DNA of 64,000 bases from an uncultured Megasphaera sp. Lineage in GTDB: Bacteria > Bacillota > Negativicutes > Veillonellales > Megasphaeraceae. A model generated the notes under the pieces. That model searched no databases. It saw nothing but the letters and a program-made list of their open reading frames with translations, and was not told where the DNA came from. The DNA lies in the NCBI GenBank assembly GCA_900540735.1, contig UQHB01000007.1, positions 1-64,000 of the forward strand. The letters run 5' to 3'. Position 1 is the first letter of the stretch; every line of letters starts with the position of its first letter. Positions 24,701 to 31,432 of the stretch are shown here, one piece after another. The translations under genes and the position numbers were made by a program.

Positions 24701-26597
24701 TGCCAATCCGTCTGATGTGAAGCGGCTCAAAGAAATTTTCCACCATAAAGATTTGTATATTGCTGTGGGCAGTGACGTTGTGGCCTATGCGTCGGCCTAC
24801 AAAGAAGCACCGCAAGCCGATTCAATTCATTCAGTCAATCACATCATTTTCTCGCGCGAAACGAGAGAAGGCCAAGTCGAAGGGAATGAAGACATTAGCC
24901 ATGCTATTCAGGCGAAAGTCCTCAATTTGACGCTCGATAAATTCTACGAAGATATTAGCTCCACTAAGATTCGCGAGAATATTGACCTTAACCGAGACAT
25001 TGCCAACCTCATTGATGCCACAGCACAGCAGTTCATTTACGATAATAACTTGTACCTCCGCGAACCGGCATACAAGCATGTCTTAGAAGCGCGGGAACTG
25101 GGCATGGGTGCCTTTAAGCCGCGCGGTGCGGAAAGTCTCTGGCCCTTGTGCGGTGTCTTGTGGGACGTAGGGTACAACACGGATATTCTCGATAAATACA
25201 TTGAACGGCAGCAAGTGCGGACCCTCTATATCGACGATGCCGGCAAAGACCGGACCATGATTGGCTACGCTGCAGTCCATCGCGTTGGGCCTATGGATTT
25301 ACTCCGTGAATTTGGCGATGCTGACGTAGCAGATCATATCCGCCGTGCTGCTGATGGAAGTATTGCCTGCATTGGCTTCCTCTACGGCAACGACCAGTCG
25401 GCTATTACGAACGTCAGCCAAATCGTCATTACGGAAATCTTGACGGAACTCATTGCCCGCGACATTGCCTATGCTGTGTACTATCCGGTCGACCCGGCCG
25501 GGTATCATCAGCCCACTATTGAAGCCCTGGAACGGCAAGGGTTTGTGCGCATTTCTAAGGACGGCGCAGAACGGCCTATTTACGCAGTCAATATGAAAGC
25601 ACCAGTCGTCATTTTCCGCGATGTCGAAACGATTATTAAGAATCCTTTCAATAAAAATAGCCGTGTCCAAAAGGCCATTCAAACAGCGCACAATCATCTC
25701 TTAGAGACGATGAAACAGATTTACCCGGGCAAATTACTCTTGTCCTTTAACATGAGTGCTGTCCACTATAAAATCATCCACAAAGTAGCGGCTATGAATG
25801 GCGTGTCCACAGTGGGGTATATCAAAAAACGGCGCGGCCCCTTTATGTCCGTGCCCTTTGGCAAGGCTTTGAGCAACGTCCTCGTGCCCAATACGGTGAC
25901 GAAATCTTTGCATATTGACAAGTACTTCAATCGCTCAGCTTCGCATTTTACGATTGGTGAAACTCATCACTATGCGTCTATTGGCAATCAAGTGAAGACC
26001 ATTCGCTCCTTTAACCGGCCTGTTATCCTCATCGATGATTTGCTCCATAAAGGCCATCGCATGCGCATGTTACGGCCCTATTTACAGGAGCAGGGCATTG
26101 AAATCAAACGAGTCTTTGCCGGGGTTATGACAGGCCAGGCTATGGATATGATGACAGAACAGCATTTGCACGCTGAAAGTGCGTACTTCTTGCCGACCTT
26201 GTCGGTGTGGCTCAACGAACGGGACTGCTATCCTTTCATCGGCGGTGACAGTATGGATAATGCCCAAAACTACAGCGGCTATGACAACAATCCGTCCATA
26301 AATCTCGTCTTGCCCTATGTAAAACCGGAATTTATTGGCGAAGGCAGTGTCGATGCGGCCTTGCTATACTCCAAGACGTGCCTGGAAAATGCAGCCCTCA
26401 TTATGGAAACGCTCCAAGATGTGTACCAAGAAACGTACGAAAAACGGCTGACCTTAAAACGCTTAGGCGAAGTCATTACACAGCCGCGCATTCCGGACAT
26501 CGATGTAGGCGTGTCTTTTGACGAAAATATGGACCCAACGCGTTTTATTGCGAACGACATGGAACGGCTCATGCGCTTGCGGTGGGGCGAGAAATAA
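21786..26597 (+). CDS. Giant multidomain protein: HD, helical repeats, NMN-adenylyltransferase-like, GNAT-like, phosphoribosyltransferase-like
   Basis: A 1603-residue protein without membrane segments or signal peptide. An HD phosphohydrolase-like region (about 180-310) has the H, HD and D pattern: GHISGVHY, AHDIGK at 221-226, AANHSVWD and YADFRVK. About 350-880 is helical and repeat-like (HEAT-type segments such as DIRLEAATLMGRIV). A nucleotidyltransferase domain begins with YPGTFDPFSLGH at 903-914 and has ISSTKIR at 1057-1063, both typical of NadD/NMNAT enzymes. About 1100-1270 looks like a GNAT acetyltransferase (IEALERQGFVRI). About 1290-1530 resembles a type I phosphoribosyltransferase with VILIDDLLHKGH at 1413-1424, lacking the usual TTG. 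Start ATG 21786 follows AAAGGAGGAG; an upstream ATG would read through the terminator hairpin. A link to NAD or nucleotide metabolism is inference. Confidence 0.85.
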   Translation: MEDRCDRLDEFLRKALLDETLLERTKITKEEMQSYLARQDLRVLAQGLRHLSDDKGRFQSPVVLPLLEEWLPWLTPQPIGGWPAFAYHYVLDQLFPEQAPHDEENTERASYYTGCFVFLQTMRALYQFERHVLPYDPRRDIAWVDKDEIRYYGYTKEYIQFHHLANNLYIYEMMRLGVDVLPFDTLGHISGVHYVAMYAARQLQVANVPVDLALISGAALAHDIGKYGCKKNEGRRVPYLHYYYTGRCCRHLGLPAIGHIAANHSVWDLELENLSVESLLLIYADFRVKSSRSADGVEIVHFYSLKEAFDVILSKLDNVDDTKRKRYCKVYEKLADFEAFMEEQGVITTLPGPFTVTPEWQPGKVQREQVLLEGNEVVAQLKYAAIDHNIRLMSMFRNDRDFGKLIEAARSERLWKNIRTYIGIFAEYSMYMTEHQKTMTLAFLYELLSHREGDIRLEAATLMGRIVANFNEIYTKELPDGVTLPDKDVTNVTLFAQYVDIIIYPELRFTEQHKVWIGYCLSSFVCAVLANGRESDIDSYLECLQHYYERTDYSEEQYSILLKCLVDMHDYPLSESFLQTVRPFVEPAMTASSLTLRVEGVQAARHIFPEYTTERYYHDLLQIMELPQDREAFAQKEGSLFLVDLKMGTHWSIKVANIELMARYVDACSDAGSVMHLGMHLTNLLKVSETVFVRRAAGETLLSIADSMTYAQRNELAVELFNGLEIGDVQISKYVPEFLGRMILKLQPQEVDEFITTIEQQIPTVHIPLASAMVHTVGIMLENFADFIAAFPDEAPVQENRLTRLLYTMIKAYAHYNRELSRDAFTYMGKYIFHSPIMTEDIKEFLFCQGYKKLLVLLSENPEGHLDFYSNAAVLNHIYRYMNDHLLERGDFPFVISPKACFYPGTFDPFSLGHKAVAKKIRDLGFDVYLAIDEFSWSKHTQPHLMRRKIMNMSIAGEDELYPFPEDIPVNIANPSDVKRLKEIFHHKDLYIAVGSDVVAYASAYKEAPQADSIHSVNHIIFSRETREGQVEGNEDISHAIQAKVLNLTLDKFYEDISSTKIRENIDLNRDIANLIDATAQQFIYDNNLYLREPAYKHVLEARELGMGAFKPRGAESLWPLCGVLWDVGYNTDILDKYIERQQVRTLYIDDAGKDRTMIGYAAVHRVGPMDLLREFGDADVADHIRRAADGSIACIGFLYGNDQSAITNVSQIVITEILTELIARDIAYAVYYPVDPAGYHQPTIEALERQGFVRISKDGAERPIYAVNMKAPVVIFRDVETIIKNPFNKNSRVQKAIQTAHNHLLETMKQIYPGKLLLSFNMSAVHYKIIHKVAAMNGVSTVGYIKKRRGPFMSVPFGKALSNVLVPNTVTKSLHIDKYFNRSASHFTIGETHHYASIGNQVKTIRSFNRPVILIDDLLHKGHRMRMLRPYLQEQGIEIKRVFAGVMTGQAMDMMTEQHLHAESAYFLPTLSVWLNERDCYPFIGGDSMDNAQNYSGYDNNPSINLVLPYVKPEFIGEGSVDAALLYSKTCLENAALIMETLQDVYQETYEKRLTLKRLGEVITQPRIPDIDVGVSFDENMDPTRFIANDMERLMRLRWGEK

Positions 26598-26609
26598 GGA
26601 GGGAACTTC

Positions 26610-27596
26610 GTGTATATTCATGATATAGTGAAAACGATTGGTGCTAAAGAGGCTGTGTCTTTGGCCTATGACCCTAGACCAGCGCGGCCTGTGCGGCTCC
26701 ACATTATGGCCCTCGGTGATGTGGGCATGACCATGCTCATTGGCTTGCGCCTCGTCAGTCACGGGTGCGTTGGGAGCATTGGCCTCTACGATATTAATGA
26801 ACATAATTTGGCGCGCCTGGAAATGGAAATCAACCAGATTCGCTATCCCTTTGCAGACGACGCGCCGTCCCTGCCGCCGGTCGATGTGATTAGGGCGGAT
26901 GACCTCTTTGCGTGCGATGTTTTTGTCTTTTGTGCTAGTAAAGGCGTACCGCCAGTTGGTGCTGGCGGTGACGTGCGCATGGCCCAGCTCGAAGCTAACC
27001 GGAGCCTTATCTATGGCGTAGCCGATGCGGCTAAAGCAGCCCAATTTAAGGGGCTCGTCTGCATCGTCTCCGACCCGGTGGAATTATTGAGTCAAGCTTT
27101 TCTGCAGCGGTCTGGCCTTTTGCCGTCGCAAGTACAAGGATACGGCCTCGGTGTCATGCATGCGCGGGCGTTGTATTATGCTGAACGTAATGCCCAGTTT
27201 GCCTCGTATATAGAAGAGGGACGAGCTTTTGGCCCGCACGGGGCGGACCTCGTCCTTGCTAATAGCATTGACACTTACGACGACGATATATCGAAAGCCT
27301 TGACTGCGCAAGTAGTCGAAGCCAATCTCGCCGTCCGAGCCTTAGGATATAAGCCCTATATTGCACCGGCTTTGTCGTCCGCAGCCATTTCGATTCTCTT
27401 GACGCTCCAAGGCAAATGGCATTATAGTTCTATTTATTTTGGCGATGCCGCAAAAGGTGTCTACTTTGGTGTGAAAAATAAAATGACTTCTCAAGGCATT
27501 GTCTATGAAGATATAGCTGTGCCTGATGCGTTGTTTGCACGCTTAGCCGCAGCCTATGGCAAGCTCTACGCCTTGAGTACAGAAGGAAGGTCTTGA
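26610..27596 (+). CDS. Lactate/malate dehydrogenase-like protein
   Basis: A 328-residue Rossmann protein of the LDH/MDH superfamily. The nucleotide-binding start is IMALGDVGMTMLIGLRL (about 31-47), with the NAD-selecting acidic residue in GLYDINEHN. The middle has SDPVELLSQAFLQRSG, equivalent to the family's NPVD helix, and GRAFGPHGADLVLAN carries a His where LDH/MDH have the catalytic GEHG histidine. The glycine loop is atypical and the substrate-specificity loop is not recognisable, so I do not call lactate or malate. It begins 12 bases after the giant gene with GGAGGG before a GTG start, and overlaps upstream of the flavoprotein gene, clearly one operon. Confidence 0.75.
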   Translation: MYIHDIVKTIGAKEAVSLAYDPRPARPVRLHIMALGDVGMTMLIGLRLVSHGCVGSIGLYDINEHNLARLEMEINQIRYPFADDAPSLPPVDVIRADDLFACDVFVFCASKGVPPVGAGGDVRMAQLEANRSLIYGVADAAKAAQFKGLVCIVSDPVELLSQAFLQRSGLLPSQVQGYGLGVMHARALYYAERNAQFASYIEEGRAFGPHGADLVLANSIDTYDDDISKALTAQVVEANLAVRALGYKPYIAPALSSAAISILLTLQGKWHYSSIYFGDAAKGVYFGVKNKMTSQGIVYEDIAVPDALFARLAAAYGKLYALSTEGRS

Positions 27597-27598
27597 GG

Positions 27599-28678
27599 AT
27601 GGTAACAGTCTTTGCTATGGGCTGGGACGACGGGGAAGAGCCAGAACGGCTGCACAATGTATTGCAGCACGTACTAGCAAATAGGGACTATCGGCTAGCA
27701 CAGACGAAAGCGCAGTGGCAAGAGGCTGTCACTGGCAATGAGGATGCAGCACCGGTTGCGCTCTTTGTGGTGGCCTTACCACCAAGCGGCCTTAGTCATG
27801 CCTATGTAGACCTCGTTGCATGGCTCCAAGAGACTGATTTGTCTGGCTGGACCGGGACTGTCATCGTCGATGGGCCGAGCGAAATTTGGACAAAAAAAAT
27901 AGGCCGGGAACTGATTTTCTTGGCAAATCAGGTCGGCTGTGCTTTTCCAGGGAGACCTCTCGTCGAAGCGACAGGGTCCTTATATAATTTTCGCATTCAA
28001 AGTATGGTGCAGCAATGTTCCCTCAGGGAAGCGTATGTGCGCAGTGCTAAAGAAGCACTGGCTCGGGCCGTAGGTGCTGCATGCTCGCAGCCCTTAGGGC
28101 ATGAGCCAAGCCTCGTCGTCATCCATGCGAGCAGCCGCACTACATCGAATACACTCCTCTTATGGGAAATGGTGCGCAAGTTTCTAGGCGATGCCGTAAA
28201 GGTGCAAGAAATTTCCTTGCGGAACGGTACCGTCGTCGACTGTCGCGGTTGCAGCTATGCGGCATGCCGCCACTTTGGTGAAAGCGGTGACTGTTTTTAC
28301 GGCGGCGTCATGGTCGAAAAAGTCTATCCTGCTGTCATGGAAGCAGACGGTGTCATCCTTTTGTGCCCGAACTATAATGACGCAGTCAGTGCCAATATAA
28401 TGGCCTTTTTCAACCGCTTAACGGCCCTCTTTCGCAAAGAAGCCTTAGCCTTTTACCAAAAACGCCTCTACGCTATCGTCGTTTCCGGCTATAGCGGTGG
28501 CGACATAGTAGCAGAGCAAGTCTTAGGGGCTATGAATTGTAATAAAAATTTCCGCTTGCCGCCACAGTTTTCCCTCATTGATACGGCGCACGACCCAGGC
28601 AGTATTCTCTCGGTGCCCCAGATAGAAGAGAAAGCCAAAGCCATGGCGAAGCGGATGATAACTGAATTTAGGCAATAA
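27599..28678 (+). CDS. Flavodoxin-like NAD(P)H/FMN oxidoreductase family protein
   Basis: A 359-residue protein with a C-terminal flavodoxin-like domain (about 165-355) of the NADPH-dependent FMN reductase/iron-sulfur flavoprotein type: VVIHASSRTTSNTLLL for the phosphate-binding loop, then DCRGCSYAACRHF with three Cys, and LLCPNYNDAVSANIMAFFNRL for the flavin-contact strand. The first 160 residues have a similar alternating pattern and may be a degenerate second domain. Start ATG 27599 follows GAAGGAAGG. It ends the operon with the giant protein and the dehydrogenase-like protein. A redox role is likely; the partner is unknown. Confidence 0.75.
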   Translation: MVTVFAMGWDDGEEPERLHNVLQHVLANRDYRLAQTKAQWQEAVTGNEDAAPVALFVVALPPSGLSHAYVDLVAWLQETDLSGWTGTVIVDGPSEIWTKKIGRELIFLANQVGCAFPGRPLVEATGSLYNFRIQSMVQQCSLREAYVRSAKEALARAVGAACSQPLGHEPSLVVIHASSRTTSNTLLLWEMVRKFLGDAVKVQEISLRNGTVVDCRGCSYAACRHFGESGDCFYGGVMVEKVYPAVMEADGVILLCPNYNDAVSANIMAFFNRLTALFRKEALAFYQKRLYAIVVSGYSGGDIVAEQVLGAMNCNKNFRLPPQFSLIDTAHDPGSILSVPQIEEKAKAMAKRMITEFRQ

Positions 28679-28711
28679 AAAAAGATGATTCCATGAGAAT
28701 CATCTTTTTTT
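28677..28711. terminator. Bidirectional terminator between the flavoprotein gene and rpmB
   Basis: GATGATTC (28684-28691) and GAATCATC (28697-28704) form a stem extended by an A run on the left and a T run on the right, around loop CATGA. It serves both convergent genes. Confidence 0.88.
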
Positions 28712-28726
28712 ATATAGGACACAACA

Positions 28727-28918
28727 TTAAATGCTGCGCTGTACTTTGCCGGAACGTAAGCAGCGAGTGCAAACGTTGACACGTTTTACTTCGCCATCTA
28801 CAACAGCGCGTACTCTTTGAATGTTAGGTTTCCAAGTCCGTTTCGTTTTTAAATGGGAGTGGCTGACGTTCATGCCAGTTACAGTCCCTTTACCGCAGAT
28901 TTCGCAATAGTTTGCCAT
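28727..28918 (-). CDS. rpmB: 50S ribosomal protein L28
   Basis: A 63-residue ribosomal protein. MANYCEICGKG at the N-terminus and NVCTRCLRSG near the C-terminus give two CxxC pairs, the zinc-binding (C+) form of L28. HLKTKRTWKPNIQ in the centre is the conserved core. The ATG at 28918 follows GGGAGGTG and gives the standard length; a longer frame adds an unrelated 12-residue extension. It is transcribed alone, away from the divergent recG. Confidence 0.95.
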   Translation of the reverse strand: MANYCEICGKGTVTGMNVSHSHLKTKRTWKPNIQRVRAVVDGEVKRVNVCTRCLRSGKVQRSI

Positions 28919-28995
28919 TTCGTTACACCTCCCTGAGCCATCACAGTACAACATACAAATCTTATCACAAAAGTGTTTTTAAAGCAAGGATTTAT

Positions 28996-29025
28996 TTATG
29001 AAAAGTCTACAAGATATGATACAAT
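28996..29025 (+). promoter_or_regulatory. recG: Promoter of recG
   Basis: Extended -10 TGATACAAT (29017-29025) with a partial -35 TTATGA (28996-29001), 18-base spacer. Confidence 0.5.
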
Positions 29026-29056
29026 AAATGTAAGAATTTGGCAAGGAGTAATTATC

Positions 29057-31096
29057 ATGAATATGACATTGCGGGCTCTCAAAGGAATTGGCCTGGCAAA
29101 AGAAAAGCGATTTCACCGCTTAGGCATCGAAAGCGTTGCCGACGTATTACAATATTTTCCGCGGTCTTATGAAGACCGGAGCAAGGTGCAAGCCATTGGC
29201 CGTATTGCCTTGCCTTGTCCGTCACCAGTGTTGATTTGCGGTACCGTAACAACTGTCCAAGAAGCGCGTCCACGCCGGGGCTTGACGATTTTAAAGGTCA
29301 CTGTCAGCGATGGGACAGGAGCAGTAGAGCTGACTTGGTTTAATCAACCCTTTAAGAAACGCTTATTTTCGCAAGGCATAACGCTCACAGTCTTTGGCAA
29401 AATGGAATATGCTTATGGCAGGCGGCAAATGAATAGTCCTGAAACGGAAATCGGCAAGGCTGAAGGCAAGGGCTTTGTGCCGGTCTATGGCTTAACCGAC
29501 GGCCTTTCCCAGAAAGACGTGCGCAAAGCAGCCGCAGCGGCACTGGCTCTGGCTAAAGACAATCCATCTCTCTTGCCGGGCTGGGAAGGGCCTAGTGGCT
29601 CGCCCTATATGACCATGTCTACGTACGAGGCCTTTGCAGCTATGCATTTTCCAACATCTATGGAGCAGCAAGAACAAGCTCGCAAGCAGCTGGCTTTTGC
29701 TGAACTCTTCGATATGCAGCTCGGCTTGCTCTTACGGCGTAAGCGAGAAGGAAAGCGGCAAGGCATTAAATGCGGCCCTAATGGCAAACTCTTAAAAGCC
29801 TTCGTGCAGCATTTACCCTTTACGCTGACGAAAGGACAAGTCCAAGCCTTTTTAGACATTGAAGGGGACATGGAAAGTGAAGTACCTATGCAGCGTCTCG
29901 TCCAAGGCGATGTTGGCTCAGGGAAAACCGTCGTCGCCGCCATGGCCTTGGCGAAAATCGTAGAAAACGGCTACCAAGGGGCCCTCATGGCACCGACAGA
30001 AATCTTAGCAACCCAGCACTACGAAGGGTTTGTCGAATTTTTTAAAGACTTGCCCGTACAGATTTCCTTGCTCACTGGGCGGACGAGTGCGAAAGAACGG
30101 AAAACCATCCTTGCCGGATTAGCCGATGGCTCTATTCATATCGTCATTGGCACGCATGCACTCATTCAAAAAGATGTAGAATTTGCTGCCCTCGGCCTTG
30201 TCATCACAGACGAACAACATCGCTTTGGCGTCCAGCAACGGGCGGCACTCCAGCAAAAAGGGCGAGACCCGCATACGCTGTTCATGACGGCGACGCCTAT
30301 TCCGCGGACGCTGGCCTTGTCCGTCTATGGTGACCTCGATGTTTCGGCCATTCATGAATTGCCGCCAGGCCGTAAACTCGTCAAGACTTACGCCGTTGGC
30401 GAATCCATGCGCAAACGGATTTATGCCTTTATGGATAAGCTCATGAAGGAAGGACAGCGATGTTACGTCGTTTGCCCACTTGTAGAAGAATCAGAAAACA
30501 GCGACCTCCAAGCGGCGACGGCTCTTTATGATGAATTGCGGTATAAAGTCTTTAAACAATGGCATTGCGGCCTCGTTCATGGGCGCATGGCTGGGAAAGA
30601 AAAAGAAGCGGTTATGAAAGACTTCCAAGAAGGGAAAATACAACTTCTCGTAGCGACGAGTGTCATCGAAGTCGGTGTCAATGTACCGAATGCGACGATG
30701 ATGGTCATTGATGGGGCCGAACGATTTGGCCTGGCTCAGCTCCATCAGCTCCGAGGGCGCGTGGGCCGCGGTGACCAGCAGGCGTATTGTATTCTACTTG
30801 CCAAAGGAGGCAATGAAGAAACGAAGCAGCGTCTAAAATGGATGGAAACGATTCATGATGGTTTTGTGCTTGCTGAAAAAGACTTGCTCCTCCGTGGGTC
30901 AGGACAGCTCTTTGGGTATGTTCAGCATGGTTTGCCTGATTTAAAAGCGACCGACATTGTCCGTGATGTCCACTTGCTTATGGCAGCCCGTGACGCAGCT
31001 AGTATATATCTCAAGACGCACACGGACGAGCAGCCTATTGTCGAAGCGTTGCAGCATCGCTTTGGAGAGCAGTTTCAAGGCATTCTCAATAATTAG
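29057..31096 (+). CDS. recG: ATP-dependent DNA helicase RecG
   Basis: A 679-residue RecG. Residues 1-110 hold the wedge-domain approach (LKGIGLAKEKRFHRLGI) and an OB fold. The helicase core follows, with Walker A GDVGSGKTVVAA, Walker B ITDEQHRFG, motif III TATPIPRTLA, and motif VI QLRGRVGRG. Proteins of this family remodel stalled forks and Holliday junctions. Start ATG 29057 has AAGGAG upstream; an ATG two codons later is possible. The stop codon overlaps the -10 of the downstream structured RNA. Confidence 0.96.
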   Translation: MNMTLRALKGIGLAKEKRFHRLGIESVADVLQYFPRSYEDRSKVQAIGRIALPCPSPVLICGTVTTVQEARPRRGLTILKVTVSDGTGAVELTWFNQPFKKRLFSQGITLTVFGKMEYAYGRRQMNSPETEIGKAEGKGFVPVYGLTDGLSQKDVRKAAAAALALAKDNPSLLPGWEGPSGSPYMTMSTYEAFAAMHFPTSMEQQEQARKQLAFAELFDMQLGLLLRRKREGKRQGIKCGPNGKLLKAFVQHLPFTLTKGQVQAFLDIEGDMESEVPMQRLVQGDVGSGKTVVAAMALAKIVENGYQGALMAPTEILATQHYEGFVEFFKDLPVQISLLTGRTSAKERKTILAGLADGSIHIVIGTHALIQKDVEFAALGLVITDEQHRFGVQQRAALQQKGRDPHTLFMTATPIPRTLALSVYGDLDVSAIHELPPGRKLVKTYAVGESMRKRIYAFMDKLMKEGQRCYVVCPLVEESENSDLQAATALYDELRYKVFKQWHCGLVHGRMAGKEKEAVMKDFQEGKIQLLVATSVIEVGVNVPNATMMVIDGAERFGLAQLHQLRGRVGRGDQQAYCILLAKGGNEETKQRLKWMETIHDGFVLAEKDLLLRGSGQLFGYVQHGLPDLKATDIVRDVHLLMAARDAASIYLKTHTDEQPIVEALQHRFGEQFQGILNN

Positions 31097-31099
31097 AAT
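31073..31099 (+). promoter_or_regulatory. Candidate promoter of the structured RNA
   Basis: -10 TAGAAT at 31094-31099 overlaps the recG stop, with a weak TTTCAA (31073-31078) as -35. A start seven bases downstream (31106) would coincide with the first paired base of the RNA's closing stem, which supports the assignment. Confidence 0.4.
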
Positions 31100-31105
31100 T
31101 TTTGC

Positions 31106-31270
31106 AGACATATGCTTGGACGGTACACGCCATTCCTCTCGACGGCATAATCCCCTGACGGAGCCAGCATTAGGAACGACGCTCCCCTCCCGTTAGTCTC
31201 AACATAGGTATTGAGAAGCTCCGAAAATATTGAGGAGAGTGGGATGTATTCGGGCGTCCAAGCATATGTT
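31106..31270 (+). ncRNA. Rod-shaped structured RNA, candidate 6S RNA
   Basis: The 336-base gap between recG and guaB holds a long irregular hairpin. A perfect 15-bp closing stem (31108-31122 with 31255-31269) leads to an 8x8 internal loop, then a 10-bp helix with a 2-base bulge (31131-31140 with 31235-31246). A large asymmetric bubble follows (31141-31158 against 31224-31234), then a 6-bp helix (31159-31164 with 31218-31223) and an apical hairpin (31198-31202 with 31211-31215). Closing stem, central bubble and terminal stem over about 165 nt are the hallmarks of 6S RNA, which mimics an open promoter to bind RNA polymerase. The bubble contains TCCCCTGA, as in E. coli 6S RNA. Pairings were found by eye; family assignment is inference. 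Confidence 0.55.
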
Positions 31271-31338
31271 CCGGCATATGTTCAAGCATAATGGTCATAA
31301 AATTTTTTAATAATGAGAGGAAAATCTGCAGGAAAATA

Positions 31339-31367
31339 TGTACAGAATCGAATATATCCGCTATAAT
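31339..31367 (+). promoter_or_regulatory. guaB: Promoter of guaB
   Basis: -35 TGTACA (31339-31344), 17 bases, consensus -10 TATAAT (31362-31367). The roughly 60-base leader holds a small GGGG/CCCC hairpin around 31384-31397 with no T run. I see no purine-riboswitch core. Confidence 0.65.
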
Positions 31368-31432
31368 AAGGGATAAGCTTTTAGGGGTATTTTCCCCCTT
31401 TCCTACTATATTTCTAAAACAGAGGTGCAAAG

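Noticed and set aside
26463..27044. 193-codon minus-strand frame across the giant/dehydrogenase junction
   Set aside because: It overlaps two well-supported + strand genes, shows no family signature and has no promoter or ribosome site.
31300..31432. Purine or other riboswitch in the guaB leader
   Set aside because: No conserved purine-aptamer core or strong terminator is visible; only a small GGGG/CCCC hairpin without T run lies after the promoter.
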